DNA of 64,000 bases, taken from the NCBI GenBank assembly GCA_038021145.1, contig JBBPHT010000012.1:930001-994000 (forward strand), given 5' to 3'. The DNA is from Phyllosticta citriasiana. Lineage: Eukaryota; Ascomycota; Dothideomycetes; Botryosphaeriales; Phyllostictaceae. Below, in pieces: positions 55,848 through 64,000 of the stretch (positions within the stretch are counted from its first letter, which is position 1; each line of letters begins with the position of its first letter). The notes under the pieces are model-generated. The model was not told the origin of the DNA and searched no databases. It was given only the letters and a program-made list of their open reading frames with translations. Both the position numbers and the translations under genes were made by a program.

Positions 55848-58433
55848 ATGCAGGTCCCGCCGTCACTGTCCGATTTCCTCAAATCGAGCTATCAGCAATA
55901 CAAGGAAGACACAAACGTCGTCGCGTCATGGCTCGCCATCACTGCCCGAAGCTGTGGCTATCCTGAAGATTTGCTCCTCCACCGAAACACGACCAAATCG
56001 GGCACTCAGACCACATGACGACTCAAGGGGAAGGCGCGCAAGGAAGCCAAGCAAGCAGCAAGCTCTGCAGGTGCGACGGCAAGCAGTGCAGCGAAGTCCG
56101 CATACGTCATCGCCGTCAAGGACTTCACCAGTCTGGCCGAGTTCATCGCAGCCAAGAAGAAGTCAAGTTTCAAGGTTCCGCCCCACTTTCGAAGACGCTG
56201 GAGCGCGCGATAAGCGTCCGCAAGAAACATGGCACGGCTGCTGCTCCACGTGTGGCTTCGGAGAATTCCAAAAAAGGCCATTCGTACTTCGTGGGCATCC
56301 TGGAGCGTGTCACGGAAGTTCTGGCTCCGCTTATGCCTGACAATATGACGATGCCGCAGAATCGCAGCGCAGACCCTCGAGTCGAAGAATTTTCCAACAG
56401 TTTCGCTGCTTTGAACGTTGAAGAGCCCTCTCAGAAGTTCCTCGACGCACCAGATATCGTCATCCCGGAGCGACCACCGCCAGACTTTGAGGCCGAGATG
56501 CTTGATGACTTCTACGAGATGACTTTGGCCAGCTCCATGCTGCAGTACGACCTGATTTTAATTCGCCAAGTCATCAAAAACCTCTGGGTTGGTTACAAGT
56601 ATGGCTATTACGATACCATCGCTGTCTCATTGGTGATGAACACAGCGATAGACTTTGCGCGTGCCTTGGAAAACGACTTGTCTGCTTCGATGGAAAAATA
56701 CGGCGGTTTCAAAGCCCCCAGTTTGAAGGAATCTCAATGGTTCATCACATCGATTTCGGCGTGTATGTATGTGAACCTCTGGAGTCCAAATACGACAAAA
56801 CCCCGTGGTTCTACAATATGGCAGAGGAGGCCACGCTGAACGCATATTTCTTGCTCAAAAGTTTCCTGCATGAAATGAGGGACAGCCCTAACGATATCCC
56901 GATCGTCGCGCCCGAGTTACGTGGCAGCCTCTACGACCCGGCTAGCGACCGAAAATCCAAAACGCCAGCGCAAAAATTTGAAGAAGATTAGGGTTTGCTC
57001 GCTGAATTTTTCCTTTTCGCGACTCTTCACGTCAGAGCTGCATTCCCCGACGAATCACCGTCCGAAGACGAACTGATCCGTGGCTTCAGAGTAGTCCTGA
57101 AGACCGGCAAAATTCAGTTCTGGAATGTACTGGCGGTCCAGCTTTTTCTAGATGATCACCACCTTCTACGGGAAGACGCAGTCCGGCCCTGGGACGAGAT
57201 GCGCGAGGCTGCCGAAGAGATTGAGACGACCCGTTCTACCTCTTTCGCAAACATCCAGTCTACTGCGGTCTTTGGAAATGTAAACTTGAAGCACACTTCC
57301 ATGAACTCGGAGTTAGCTTTGCCAGCATGTGGACCGCCTCTCTGTCTGTCTATCATCTCTATTATGCTGTCCGCCACGAGAAGCTTCTTGAAAAGACATG
57401 GAAAGACATGGAGACCTTCATCGAGTTGCAAGGCGAGACAATCTTTAAAGGCAGATCGCCAGAGACTCCAGACCAGTACCTGAGCCGATTCTTTATTACG
57501 CACGGCATCTCCGCTTCATCTTTTGCCAAGGATGCACGTCAACAATTCAAGCCCTCCAAAGCTGGCATCAAACCACTTGCAATGCAAGCTCCGCTTGCGC
57601 TGATCTTCCTCGATCGCTTCGCCAGAAACTCGTTTCGACATGAATTCACTCCCGAAGAACTCAAAAGGATCATGGAAAAGACCATTTTGTGGAGCCATGA
57701 TGACTTTGAGGTGAAGGGTATGAGACCGTGGGAAGTCGCCTTTGGATTGAAGCTGTCGCGACCCTCTCGCAGCCAAGCCCGCTGTCAAGCAAGGGATATG
57801 AACAAGACCAAGGGTTTGCAGCGACTCACGGTTCCCGAACTATTGAGGAAGATGTTCAACGCACTGGAAGGCGAAATGTTCGAAATGACCTTCAACTACT
57901 TCCGTATGCATATGCAGTGCTGGAAGGTCCTTCAGTCCATCGCAAAAGACTCCCACAAAGTCCTGTCATCGATGGACTGCTTTCCAATGATAGACAACGC
58001 AGCTCGGCTTCCTTACGTGGCGGGCATGGTCTTCCTTTCAACAATGGGGAATAGCAACTTGTTCGTCGCCAAAATGGCCCCAACCAAGAATCCTCCTGGA
58101 TGCGCACCCATTTTGTTTGTCGATACCGCCAACGCGATCGAGGCATTCATTGACAATGGTGAGGGCGCCGTTGTGACTGGTGACTCAGACGAGGAAGAGG
58201 AGGACACTGACGATGAAGACGATGATGAGACGGAGGCGCCGGCTGAGCTTCCGTTGAACCCCAATCCCATCTGGCGCTCTAGTTACGAGATATATTACGC
58301 CAGCCAGCGCGCGCGGTACTTTGCTCAATTTTCGCCCATCGAAAAGTTGGCCAAGGCAGGCGCCATTAAGTCCGATGAGCACTCTGAGAAATTCAACAGG
58401 CTCGTCAACGCATTGGAAAAGTTGGGCCAGTGA
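55848..58433 (+). pseudogene. DUF6604-like large protein gene, broken by stops and frameshifts
   Basis: From the Met at 55848 the first frame reads SLSDFLKSSYQQYKEDTNV, then WLAITARSCGY, the start of the fungal DUF6604 domain (Y-x-x-Y-K-x-D-T ... W-L-x-x-T-A ... C-G-Y). A TGA at 56016 interrupts it, after which SAYVIAVKDFTSLAEFIAA continues in the same frame. The frame then shifts near 56180 (TLERAISVRKKH), again near 56765 (WFYNMAEEATLNAYFLL), meets a TAG at 56989 and shifts near 57225 (KCKLEAHFHELGVSFASMW). It then runs open to 58433 through an acidic stretch (SDEEEEDTDDEDDDETE). Order along the gene is collinear, so this is one gene with two stops and three frame changes. The 368-codon last frame might still be expressed. 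Confidence 0.78.
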
Positions 58434-58987
58434 GACTCGCAAGTTTCCCGTCCACATAGAGATAGGTAACGTCGCTATGCGAGCGACAAAGTTGGGTTTT
58501 GGTTCAGGCCTAGGTGTGAAACTCATTTACAACTTGCTGACTGAATGTGCCGTCTTCCCCCTCAGGGGCCGCGACTACCGACCTCTCGTGGATTTCGTCG
58601 ACCAACAAGTTGCGAATGCCATCCGCAGACGGTCTGCATTAGCAAAAGACTTCCTTGCTTCAAAACGCTACGTGTCGCTAATACATGATCATTGGTTGTC
58701 CAGCATCAGCTTTTGCGTCGGGGGGCAAGATTTCGAAGTGTTGCGGGCAGGCGGGTTGCAAAGCCAATTCGACGCGTTTTTAAGGGGTCTGTTCAATCAT
58801 AACCCACGGTCGACGAAGTCTAGAGGAAAAGCCTCGAGTGAGAGGGGCAAGTCAATGCCATGGGCAAGGGCGACCTTGACAGTCTGTTCCGCCCGTTGGG
58901 CCCTGAATGGAGGTGATAGCAAGGATGTACAGGTTAACACGGGTAACCTAGCTAATATATGGGAACGCGTAAATCGGATCAGTTCTG
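58434..58987 (+). other. Downstream stretch, no gene recognised
   Basis: A 238-codon plus-strand frame (58321-59037) crosses this region in a different frame from the preceding pseudogene. Its stretch VDFVDQQVANAIRRRSALAKDFLASKRY looks ordered but matches nothing I know, and the frame ends inside RNase H-like sequence. It may be another decayed gene. Confidence 0.3.
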
Positions 58988-59413
58988 ATTTCCGTTCGAT
59001 AACGACGCCATTAGGACTGGTCAGAAGGCAGAATTAGCCGGTGTCAAGAAAGGAGTGAAATTGGGAATGCAAGCAGTGTAAGAGGAGAGGCCCCGCTATG
59101 GTTGCTGGGAGGATACCAAATTCGACGCTATTGTCGTTGCAACGGATTCGGAATATGCTGTCGATGGGGTCACTAAATGCCTTCCGGGATGGAAGGAAAG
59201 AACAGCGATCGATTGAAAAGAGAATGATAGGAGACTATCACTAGATGAATTCCGACGAGCTGCTCGACCTCTCTTCCCATGCTCTGGAGGCTTCGGTGTC
59301 TCGCTCCCACAACATGTTTTCTTGATGATTCTCTGCCCGGAACGCAGTGCCTCTTTCCACTGGCTTCGACATGGATGGGTAGCTAGAGCAAAGTCCTTGG
59401 CAGAGCTACTCAA
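58988..59413 (+). pseudogene. RNase H-fold fragment (fourth family member)
   Basis: The plus strand reads FDNDAIRTGQKAELAGVKKG, then GVKLGMQAV followed by a TAA at about 59079. In the same frame it continues with DAIVVATDSEYAVDG and VTKCLPGWKE to 59216. These match paralog 1 at 25.7-26.4 kb (SSRKAELAGVKKGLELG, LVTDSEYSVKAITEWLP). The first catalytic motif (TDGAC) is missing upstream. A weak match to the C-terminal helix (RAKSLAELL) lies near 59385-59410. This is a truncated, stop-containing copy sitting just ahead of the F-box cluster. Confidence 0.8.
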
Positions 59414-59516
59414 AACTCAATCTTGCCGCACAACCCCAACAAATACTCATCCCTCCCCCTCCGACCTCCGATCACTCCCGTCTCCACTCTTTGCCTTCGA
59501 GATCAATCCTCAAGGC

Positions 59517-59987
59517 ATGGCCACAACAACCGACGCGAACGGAACCTTAGGCGCTCTGCCTGGAGAATTGCAGAACAAGATATTCCAGTACTTGGATGGG
59601 CGATCGTCTTTCTTTCTCGGGGCCACGAATCGCTACTTCCGACGCACAGCTGATTTGACGAGAAATGAGAAAATCACATTTCTCCTTCAACTAGAGCAAA
59701 ATTTCTCAAAGAACTTGTACGGCTGTACCGTGTGTCTTGGGCTCAAGAAACGCCTTGAATTCGGGTCCGATCAAGTGACCAGAAGGCGTGTGAAGGGCGG
59801 CACCGCGGCCAAGTACCGCTTCTGCTCTGCATGCGCACGAGCGAACAATCTCTACGAAGGAAACTTTAAGAGGATCTTTGTTGATCCAGTTTTACACCGG
59901 CCGCTTGTTCCTGACATCAAGCCCTGGATAGATGACCTAGAAGCCCATGAAGAAACACCGAATCTCAGAGGCACCAGGTCCTTATGA
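59517..59987 (+). CDS. F-box/Cys-rich family protein 1 (short)
   Basis: 156 residues from the Met at 59517, the one that aligns with paralog 3's start. It has an F-box-like segment LGALPGELQNKIFQYLDGRSSFFLGATN and then two Cys pairs, GCTVCLGLKKRLEF and YRFCSACARANNLYEGNF, as in a small zinc-binding module. F-box proteins recruit substrates to SCF ubiquitin ligases; this role is a family-level inference. The C-terminal Cys-rich half found in the two paralogs to the right is missing. Possible remains (TCTTISINYICRRSS) occur out of frame at about 60030-60080, so this copy is probably truncated. Confidence 0.68.
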   Translation: MATTTDANGTLGALPGELQNKIFQYLDGRSSFFLGATNRYFRRTADLTRNEKITFLLQLEQNFSKNLYGCTVCLGLKKRLEFGSDQVTRRRVKGGTAAKYRFCSACARANNLYEGNFKRIFVDPVLHRPLVPDIKPWIDDLEAHEETPNLRGTRSL

Positions 59988-61662
59988 CGACAAAACTTCG
60001 CCTCAACGGGAAATCCATCAGGACTTGCGGCCAACTTCAACCTGCACTACCATCTCTATCAATTACATCTGCCGGCGCAGCAGTCAAGATCATCGAGGGC
60101 TCACTTCGCTTCTGGAGTTCTGTTCCGACAAACGCATTGGGATGCTCCCGCTTATTTGGATACTCAGACATCTTTTCCAGTGCCATCTGCCAACCCTTTA
60201 GTCGCCAACCTTCTTAGACAAGATATCAGTGCATCAAGCCTTGATCTGATATGGTGGTATCCACTCATTCAATTCTACACATTTTTCTGCAATTTCCGTT
60301 TTCGTTCGTCCTTTGAGCGGTCGTGAAGCGACTACTTTTCACCTCTCGCTCATCCATCATTAGTCCACCAAATGTGCACGTTTGACAAGAATTCTACCCG
60401 GAGAATTTGAGCCAATGGCGCACGAGTATGCAGAGAACGAGCCTGGTGACAAAATTTGTGGCACGCACCAAAAAAGTCAAATTAGTAGTGGAGAGCAGAT
60501 TAGGAGCATTCATATTCGCGAACAGATGATTGATGGGGAGCATTCAAGTCCTACTATATCAGAATACTCGGGAGATTCAAGCGTTTACAAAGGACGGCAA
60601 CAGGGAACATTCAAGGTCTAGTTCGAGAAAACCCACACTTGTGTGCCACGCCTTTTGTCACAAAGTCTTAGACGCTGCCAATCCTCCTTCGTCTCTAAAC
60701 CCATGGAGGAAACAAATACAAATACGGCTGTTTCTTGGGATTTCGCTTGAGGTCTCGCCCTTCGTTGGAAATGTTGCTGTAACAAAGAACTGCCGCTTGG
60801 GCCGCGACGTGAGTTTTGCGAGCGTTGGGGACGCGGTTCTCACGCACCGTGGTGCCCCTGTACCAAACTCGGGCCTTATTTTGTAGAAGACATCTTGCTG
60901 CACAGCAGCAATGCGAAGGACTCGCTGTCAAAGGACGATGCTTCTGAGCTTCTTGACTGGTTCAAAAACGCCGTTGTCATTGCATTGCAAGATTTCGCTG
61001 TCATGTCTTGCTTCGTTGTTCTTTTGCGAATCCTGCGGGGAATGCGAATCCTGCTGTTCCAAGAATGACAGATTGATCCATTGTACAGGAAGACACATCA
61101 GAGGGTGATGGAGCGCACGTTTGGAGGAGATATTTCGAACTGACGATCGATTGCAGGCTGTACAATTTACGATTGAAAGCGGACTTGTAGAGTGGACACG
61201 GCAGAATTGATTTTCAATCATCGGCGCTCAAATACCTGGTAAATTTGTTGCGATGATCAATTGAGCACTGAAGATTTCGTTTTTAATCTAAAGTCTTCAA
61301 GATATGCTGCTTATTGATCTGCCTATCGAGATTTTACTCCCGGCATTCTAATCTGACGGTTGCGATTGGCTTCCGACCCGTTGGAGACTCGACCACCTCG
61401 TTCAATCTTGTCTGCTAAACTTTAAGCAACTTTTAGCCTTGCTGATTTATCAACGCGCAGGATGCATCACTGCCCAAAAGCCGAAGTTCCGGTAGCTATT
61501 AGTACTTATCTGCTCCACTCCTTCCACCACTGTGTCCATTTCCACCCTCTCAATTCGCAGGCACGTCTGATCCAACGCAATTTGCCATTTCATATCGACG
61601 ATACATCCATGTCTATGTGAAGGGAACAGGTCCTATCAAGGACTTCATATCCGAGAATCAGC
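59988..61662 (+). pseudogene. Spacer with remains of F-box/Cys-rich sequence
   Basis: No intact gene. At about 61002-61108 the plus strand encodes FFCESCGECESCCSKNDRLI, which resembles the Cys-rich C-terminus of F-box paralog 2 (ICEICGGCELCALSRSF). It is without a recognisable F-box in front, so it is likely the tail of a decayed copy. The rest (60090-61000 and 61110-61660) shows no supported feature. Confidence 0.4.
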
Positions 61663-62448
61663 ATGAGCGAGTCCATTCGAATCCCAGACACCAGTAGACA
61701 TACTAGGAGCATCGCGTTCACACAGAGGATAACGGTACCTACCATGGCGGGGACTTCAACAGAGCCGTCCCGCGCAAGAAGCAGTCGTAGCGAGGTCCTT
61801 ACAAGCTCAGATGGGAAAAGAGAGATACCGTTCCGCCCAAGATTCGACAGCAGCCAAATCCTTACAAGCAAAGATCAGAATGGAGAGATAGGTCTCTTCA
61901 GCAAGCTTCCCGGCGAACTCCAGAATCAGATTTTCCTCAATCTAGACTGTCTTTCCGCCTTGTTTCTCGCAGCGACAAACCGATATTTCCGAGACGTCAT
62001 CAACCCTCCAGTATCAACGCGCGCAGAGAGGCTCACGTGCTTGCGTGAGCAGGAGCCTCTTCCAGGAAAAGACGACTACTTTGGCTGCACTAAGTGCTGG
62101 CTAATTAAACCGCGCTCAGCTTTTGGGTCGCCACAGGTCAGAAAAAAGCGCGCCAAGGGCAACTCTCAATCGCACAAACGGTTTTGCAGGGATTGTGGCG
62201 TTTCCAAACGCATATACACGCCTGGAACTTTCGTTGAGTTCAGCGCGCCAGCTGATTCCGGGAATGTTGAGGCGAGAGGTACTTACGCATGGCAATGTTG
62301 CGGCGGATCTTTGCAGCTTCGGGACATCTGCGAAATCTGTGGGGGGTGTGAGCTGTGTGCACTTAGCCGTAGTTTTTGTTTTCCCAGTTGTAAACAGTGC
62401 AGTAGTGCAGGGTACTGTTTGAGGGGATGGCCGGACTACCCAATTTAA
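61663..62448 (+). CDS. F-box/Cys-rich family protein 2
   Basis: 261 residues from 61663; a second Met at 61744 is equally possible. After a Ser/Arg-rich leader comes the F-box-like segment FSKLPGELQNQIFLNLDCLSALFLAATNRYF (about 78-110). Then come GCTKCWLIKPRSAF, RFCRDCGVSKRIYTPGTF, and a Cys-rich C-terminus with WQCCGG, ICEICGGCELC and FPSCKQCSSAGYC. At least ten Cys are arranged in CxxC pairs, suggesting two or three zinc sites. Single exon. It is the most complete member of the cluster and defines the family layout: F-box, Cys module, spacer, Cys module. Substrate unknown. Confidence 0.75.
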   Translation: MSESIRIPDTSRHTRSIAFTQRITVPTMAGTSTEPSRARSSRSEVLTSSDGKREIPFRPRFDSSQILTSKDQNGEIGLFSKLPGELQNQIFLNLDCLSALFLAATNRYFRDVINPPVSTRAERLTCLREQEPLPGKDDYFGCTKCWLIKPRSAFGSPQVRKKRAKGNSQSHKRFCRDCGVSKRIYTPGTFVEFSAPADSGNVEARGTYAWQCCGGSLQLRDICEICGGCELCALSRSFCFPSCKQCSSAGYCLRGWPDYPI

Positions 62449-62919
62449 AAAGAAGAGGTTGGACCACTTGCAGCCCAGGATGGACAGCTGGTAGCATACT
62501 GCTGAGTCCTTCGAATTACATTGAGGCAAGACCTTTGGTCCATGGCATCAATTCGACGAGCCCGACTTGTTCCGATATAAAGAATTGGGAAGCTGATATT
62601 TGATTTGGCGCAGTACGGAGCAGAGTGCGAAGAACATGAGACGAACCGTACTCATGTGAGCAGACACAGCACTTGCTCCACAAGCTCAATACTTGCGACC
62701 AAGGAGCATTCGACAGGCGAAGCAAGGTACGACTGACTCATGGAGAAAACGCTTAAGTGAGAACAACGATGGGTCGATCAACCAGTGGTCCGCTTTGGTC
62801 ATTGCCCCATTGTAAGGCCGTCTACTGCTTTTGCGATCAAGAGTCCTCCTCATACTGGACCTGAAGCCAACTCTGACACCACGAAATTCACACGCTGTCC
62901 ATCAGCCACGTCTTCGAGA
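62449..62919. other. Spacer between F-box paralogs 2 and 3
   Basis: 471 bp with no supported feature. An in-frame extension of paralog 3 to 62785 is open but unlike the other members. Confidence 0.45.
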
Positions 62920-63639
62920 ATGGCGGAGAAGAAAAACGGCTGCATCGGCGCACTGCTCGGCGAAACACAAAACCAGATCTTCAACTACCTGGATTACCCA
63001 TCAGCCATTTTACTCGGTGCGATGAATCACTGCTACAAAAATCTCGACCTAGTCTCCTTCATCGGGGAAAGAGAAAAGCTCGCCTTCATGAGAAATGCTG
63101 AAAGACACTGGCCATTGGTCGACTCTAATTGGGGCTGTGCCAGGAATGAAATGGCATGCGCTTCATGCTACCGCATCAGGCATTTCACAAAGTTCGCCTG
63201 TGCCCAGATCGACAATAATCTAAGCGCAAATGCGATCAAAAACGACAGGCTGAGAAATCAGTACTACAAGGACTGTGGCAAGCAGAGGACCATGTTTACC
63301 CACAACTGTGCCAAGCTGAGTAAGTTTGATGAGATATCGCCAGCGTTAATAAACACCATGATAGCGTCGCGGCCTGGCGCGACAGACGTGTGGAACTGCT
63401 TCGTCTGCCCCCTCATCAACAACAAATTCGTCAACTACGGCTGCCCGAGGTGCAACAAGTGCGTGCGCATCCACTTTGGCCACGATATGCTTGATCCTCA
63501 ATTCTGCGAGGAATGCAAACAATTCCCGGTATTTGGGGGAGAGGGAAGCAGGCTCCATTTCAGTGGGGGCGAGGGATTCCCTTTCGATGTATCCCCGTCT
63601 GAGATGGCTGAGGTGTTCCGGTCTCTGACATTTTCCTGA
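62920..63639 (+). CDS. F-box/Cys-rich family protein 3
   Basis: 239 residues from the Met at 62920, chosen because it sits about 10 residues before the F-box-like segment as in paralog 1; an in-frame Met at 62785 would add 45. The segment IGALLGETQNQIFNYLDYPSAILLGAMN has lost the usual Pro after the first Leu. The Cys modules are MACASCYRIRHFTKFAC, YYKDCGKQRTMF, WNCFVCPL, YGCPRCNKCVRIHFG and PQFCEECKQF, followed by a Gly-rich end (GGEGSRLHFSGGEG). The final Cys pairs match the out-of-frame pieces of the broken copy at 22.7-23.5 kb. Single exon. Confidence 0.72.
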   Translation: MAEKKNGCIGALLGETQNQIFNYLDYPSAILLGAMNHCYKNLDLVSFIGEREKLAFMRNAERHWPLVDSNWGCARNEMACASCYRIRHFTKFACAQIDNNLSANAIKNDRLRNQYYKDCGKQRTMFTHNCAKLSKFDEISPALINTMIASRPGATDVWNCFVCPLINNKFVNYGCPRCNKCVRIHFGHDMLDPQFCEECKQFPVFGGEGSRLHFSGGEGFPFDVSPSEMAEVFRSLTFS

Positions 63640-64000
63640 GGATTCCGCGGCTCAACGGCTCTTTCAAAAACTATCGAAGGACATGGATCTCTCTGATTCG
63701 GATTGGAGGCCTGAGACTGTGAGGCTACGCATGTGGATACGGAGGAAGACGTATGAGGATTGATTAGGACGATAGCGACGAAGAAGTTGGCTTTAGGACT
63801 GTACAGTTCGTCGTTTTTTGCCGCTTTTGAGGTTTATAACGTCAGTGGTCTTTGTTTGGGATAATGGTACCTGGGATGGAGAGGGATCAGCAGGCGTACG
63901 GGGCATTTAGATAATGTTAGCCCAGGAAAATGGAACGTCAGGTCCAAGTACATCAAGGGCGATTGTCATGATTCAGTGTCGTGGTGTTGAATCGACTCAA
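63640..64000. other. Right end of window, no gene seen
   Basis: 361 bp after F-box paralog 3. An unlisted frame from 63650 continues in places with F-box-neighbour-like charged residues, but nothing supportable. No repeat noticed. Confidence 0.4.

Noticed and set aside
1..64000. tRNA and rRNA genes
   Set aside because: I looked for the conserved T-loop GGTTCGAATCC-type word and for rRNA-like sequence and saw no convincing case. A covariance-model search would be needed to exclude them.

Overview
The window is nuclear DNA of a filamentous ascomycete (Pezizomycotina, most like a Sordariomycete; I cannot name the species). Genes carry short GT-AG introns of about 50-80 nt. The products include a CFEM protein, Cox11, a short class I peroxidase, NudF/LIS1, a two-TOG XMAP215 protein and a LaeA-like methyltransferase. 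The left-end retrotransposon shows the C-to-T/G-to-A saturation of repeat-induced point mutation (RIP).

Layout. 0.25-6.64 kb: one complete, dead Ty1/copia element on the minus strand with two 227-bp LTRs and a 5-bp target duplication. 6.7-22.4 kb: mostly ordinary genes: CFEM protein (+), COX11 (-), a Zn2Cys6-like protein with internal repeats (-), a cytochrome c peroxidase-like enzyme (-), a fungal-trans regulator without a zinc cluster (+), and a haloacetate-dehalogenase-like hydrolase (+). Long microsatellite-rich spacers lie between some of them. 22.6-30.0 kb: an accessory block with a broken F-box/Cys-rich gene (-), a decayed AT-rich remnant, a stretch of degenerate repeats, and three RNase H-fold paralogs (-), one intact, one with catalytic Asp replaced by Asn, one broken. 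31.1-35.8 kb: ten-exon methyltransferase, an unknown protein, and a protein with a predicted N-myristoylation start, all (-). 35.8-40.7 kb: a microsatellite-rich, gene-poor stretch with one doubtful small gene. 40.8-53.5 kb: housekeeping and secreted genes: a Pro/Glu-rich GPI-type surface protein, an NTF2-like protein, a cytidine-deaminase-fold enzyme, a DNAJC9-like J protein, a Cys-rich secreted protein, then nudF and the XMAP215 gene head to head. 53.5-64 kb: a second accessory block with a ~150-180 bp tandem repeat, a DUF6604-like pseudogene, an RNase H fragment and three F-box/Cys-rich paralogs (+).

The accessory blocks are the most unusual part. Two unrelated families (RNase H-fold and F-box/Cys-rich) occur together twice, about 30 kb apart, in opposite orientation but in the same relative order. 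Both copies contain broken members, which suggests segmental duplication followed by decay. Exon boundaries were derived by hand from splice consensus and reading-frame closure; no alignment or transcript data were used.
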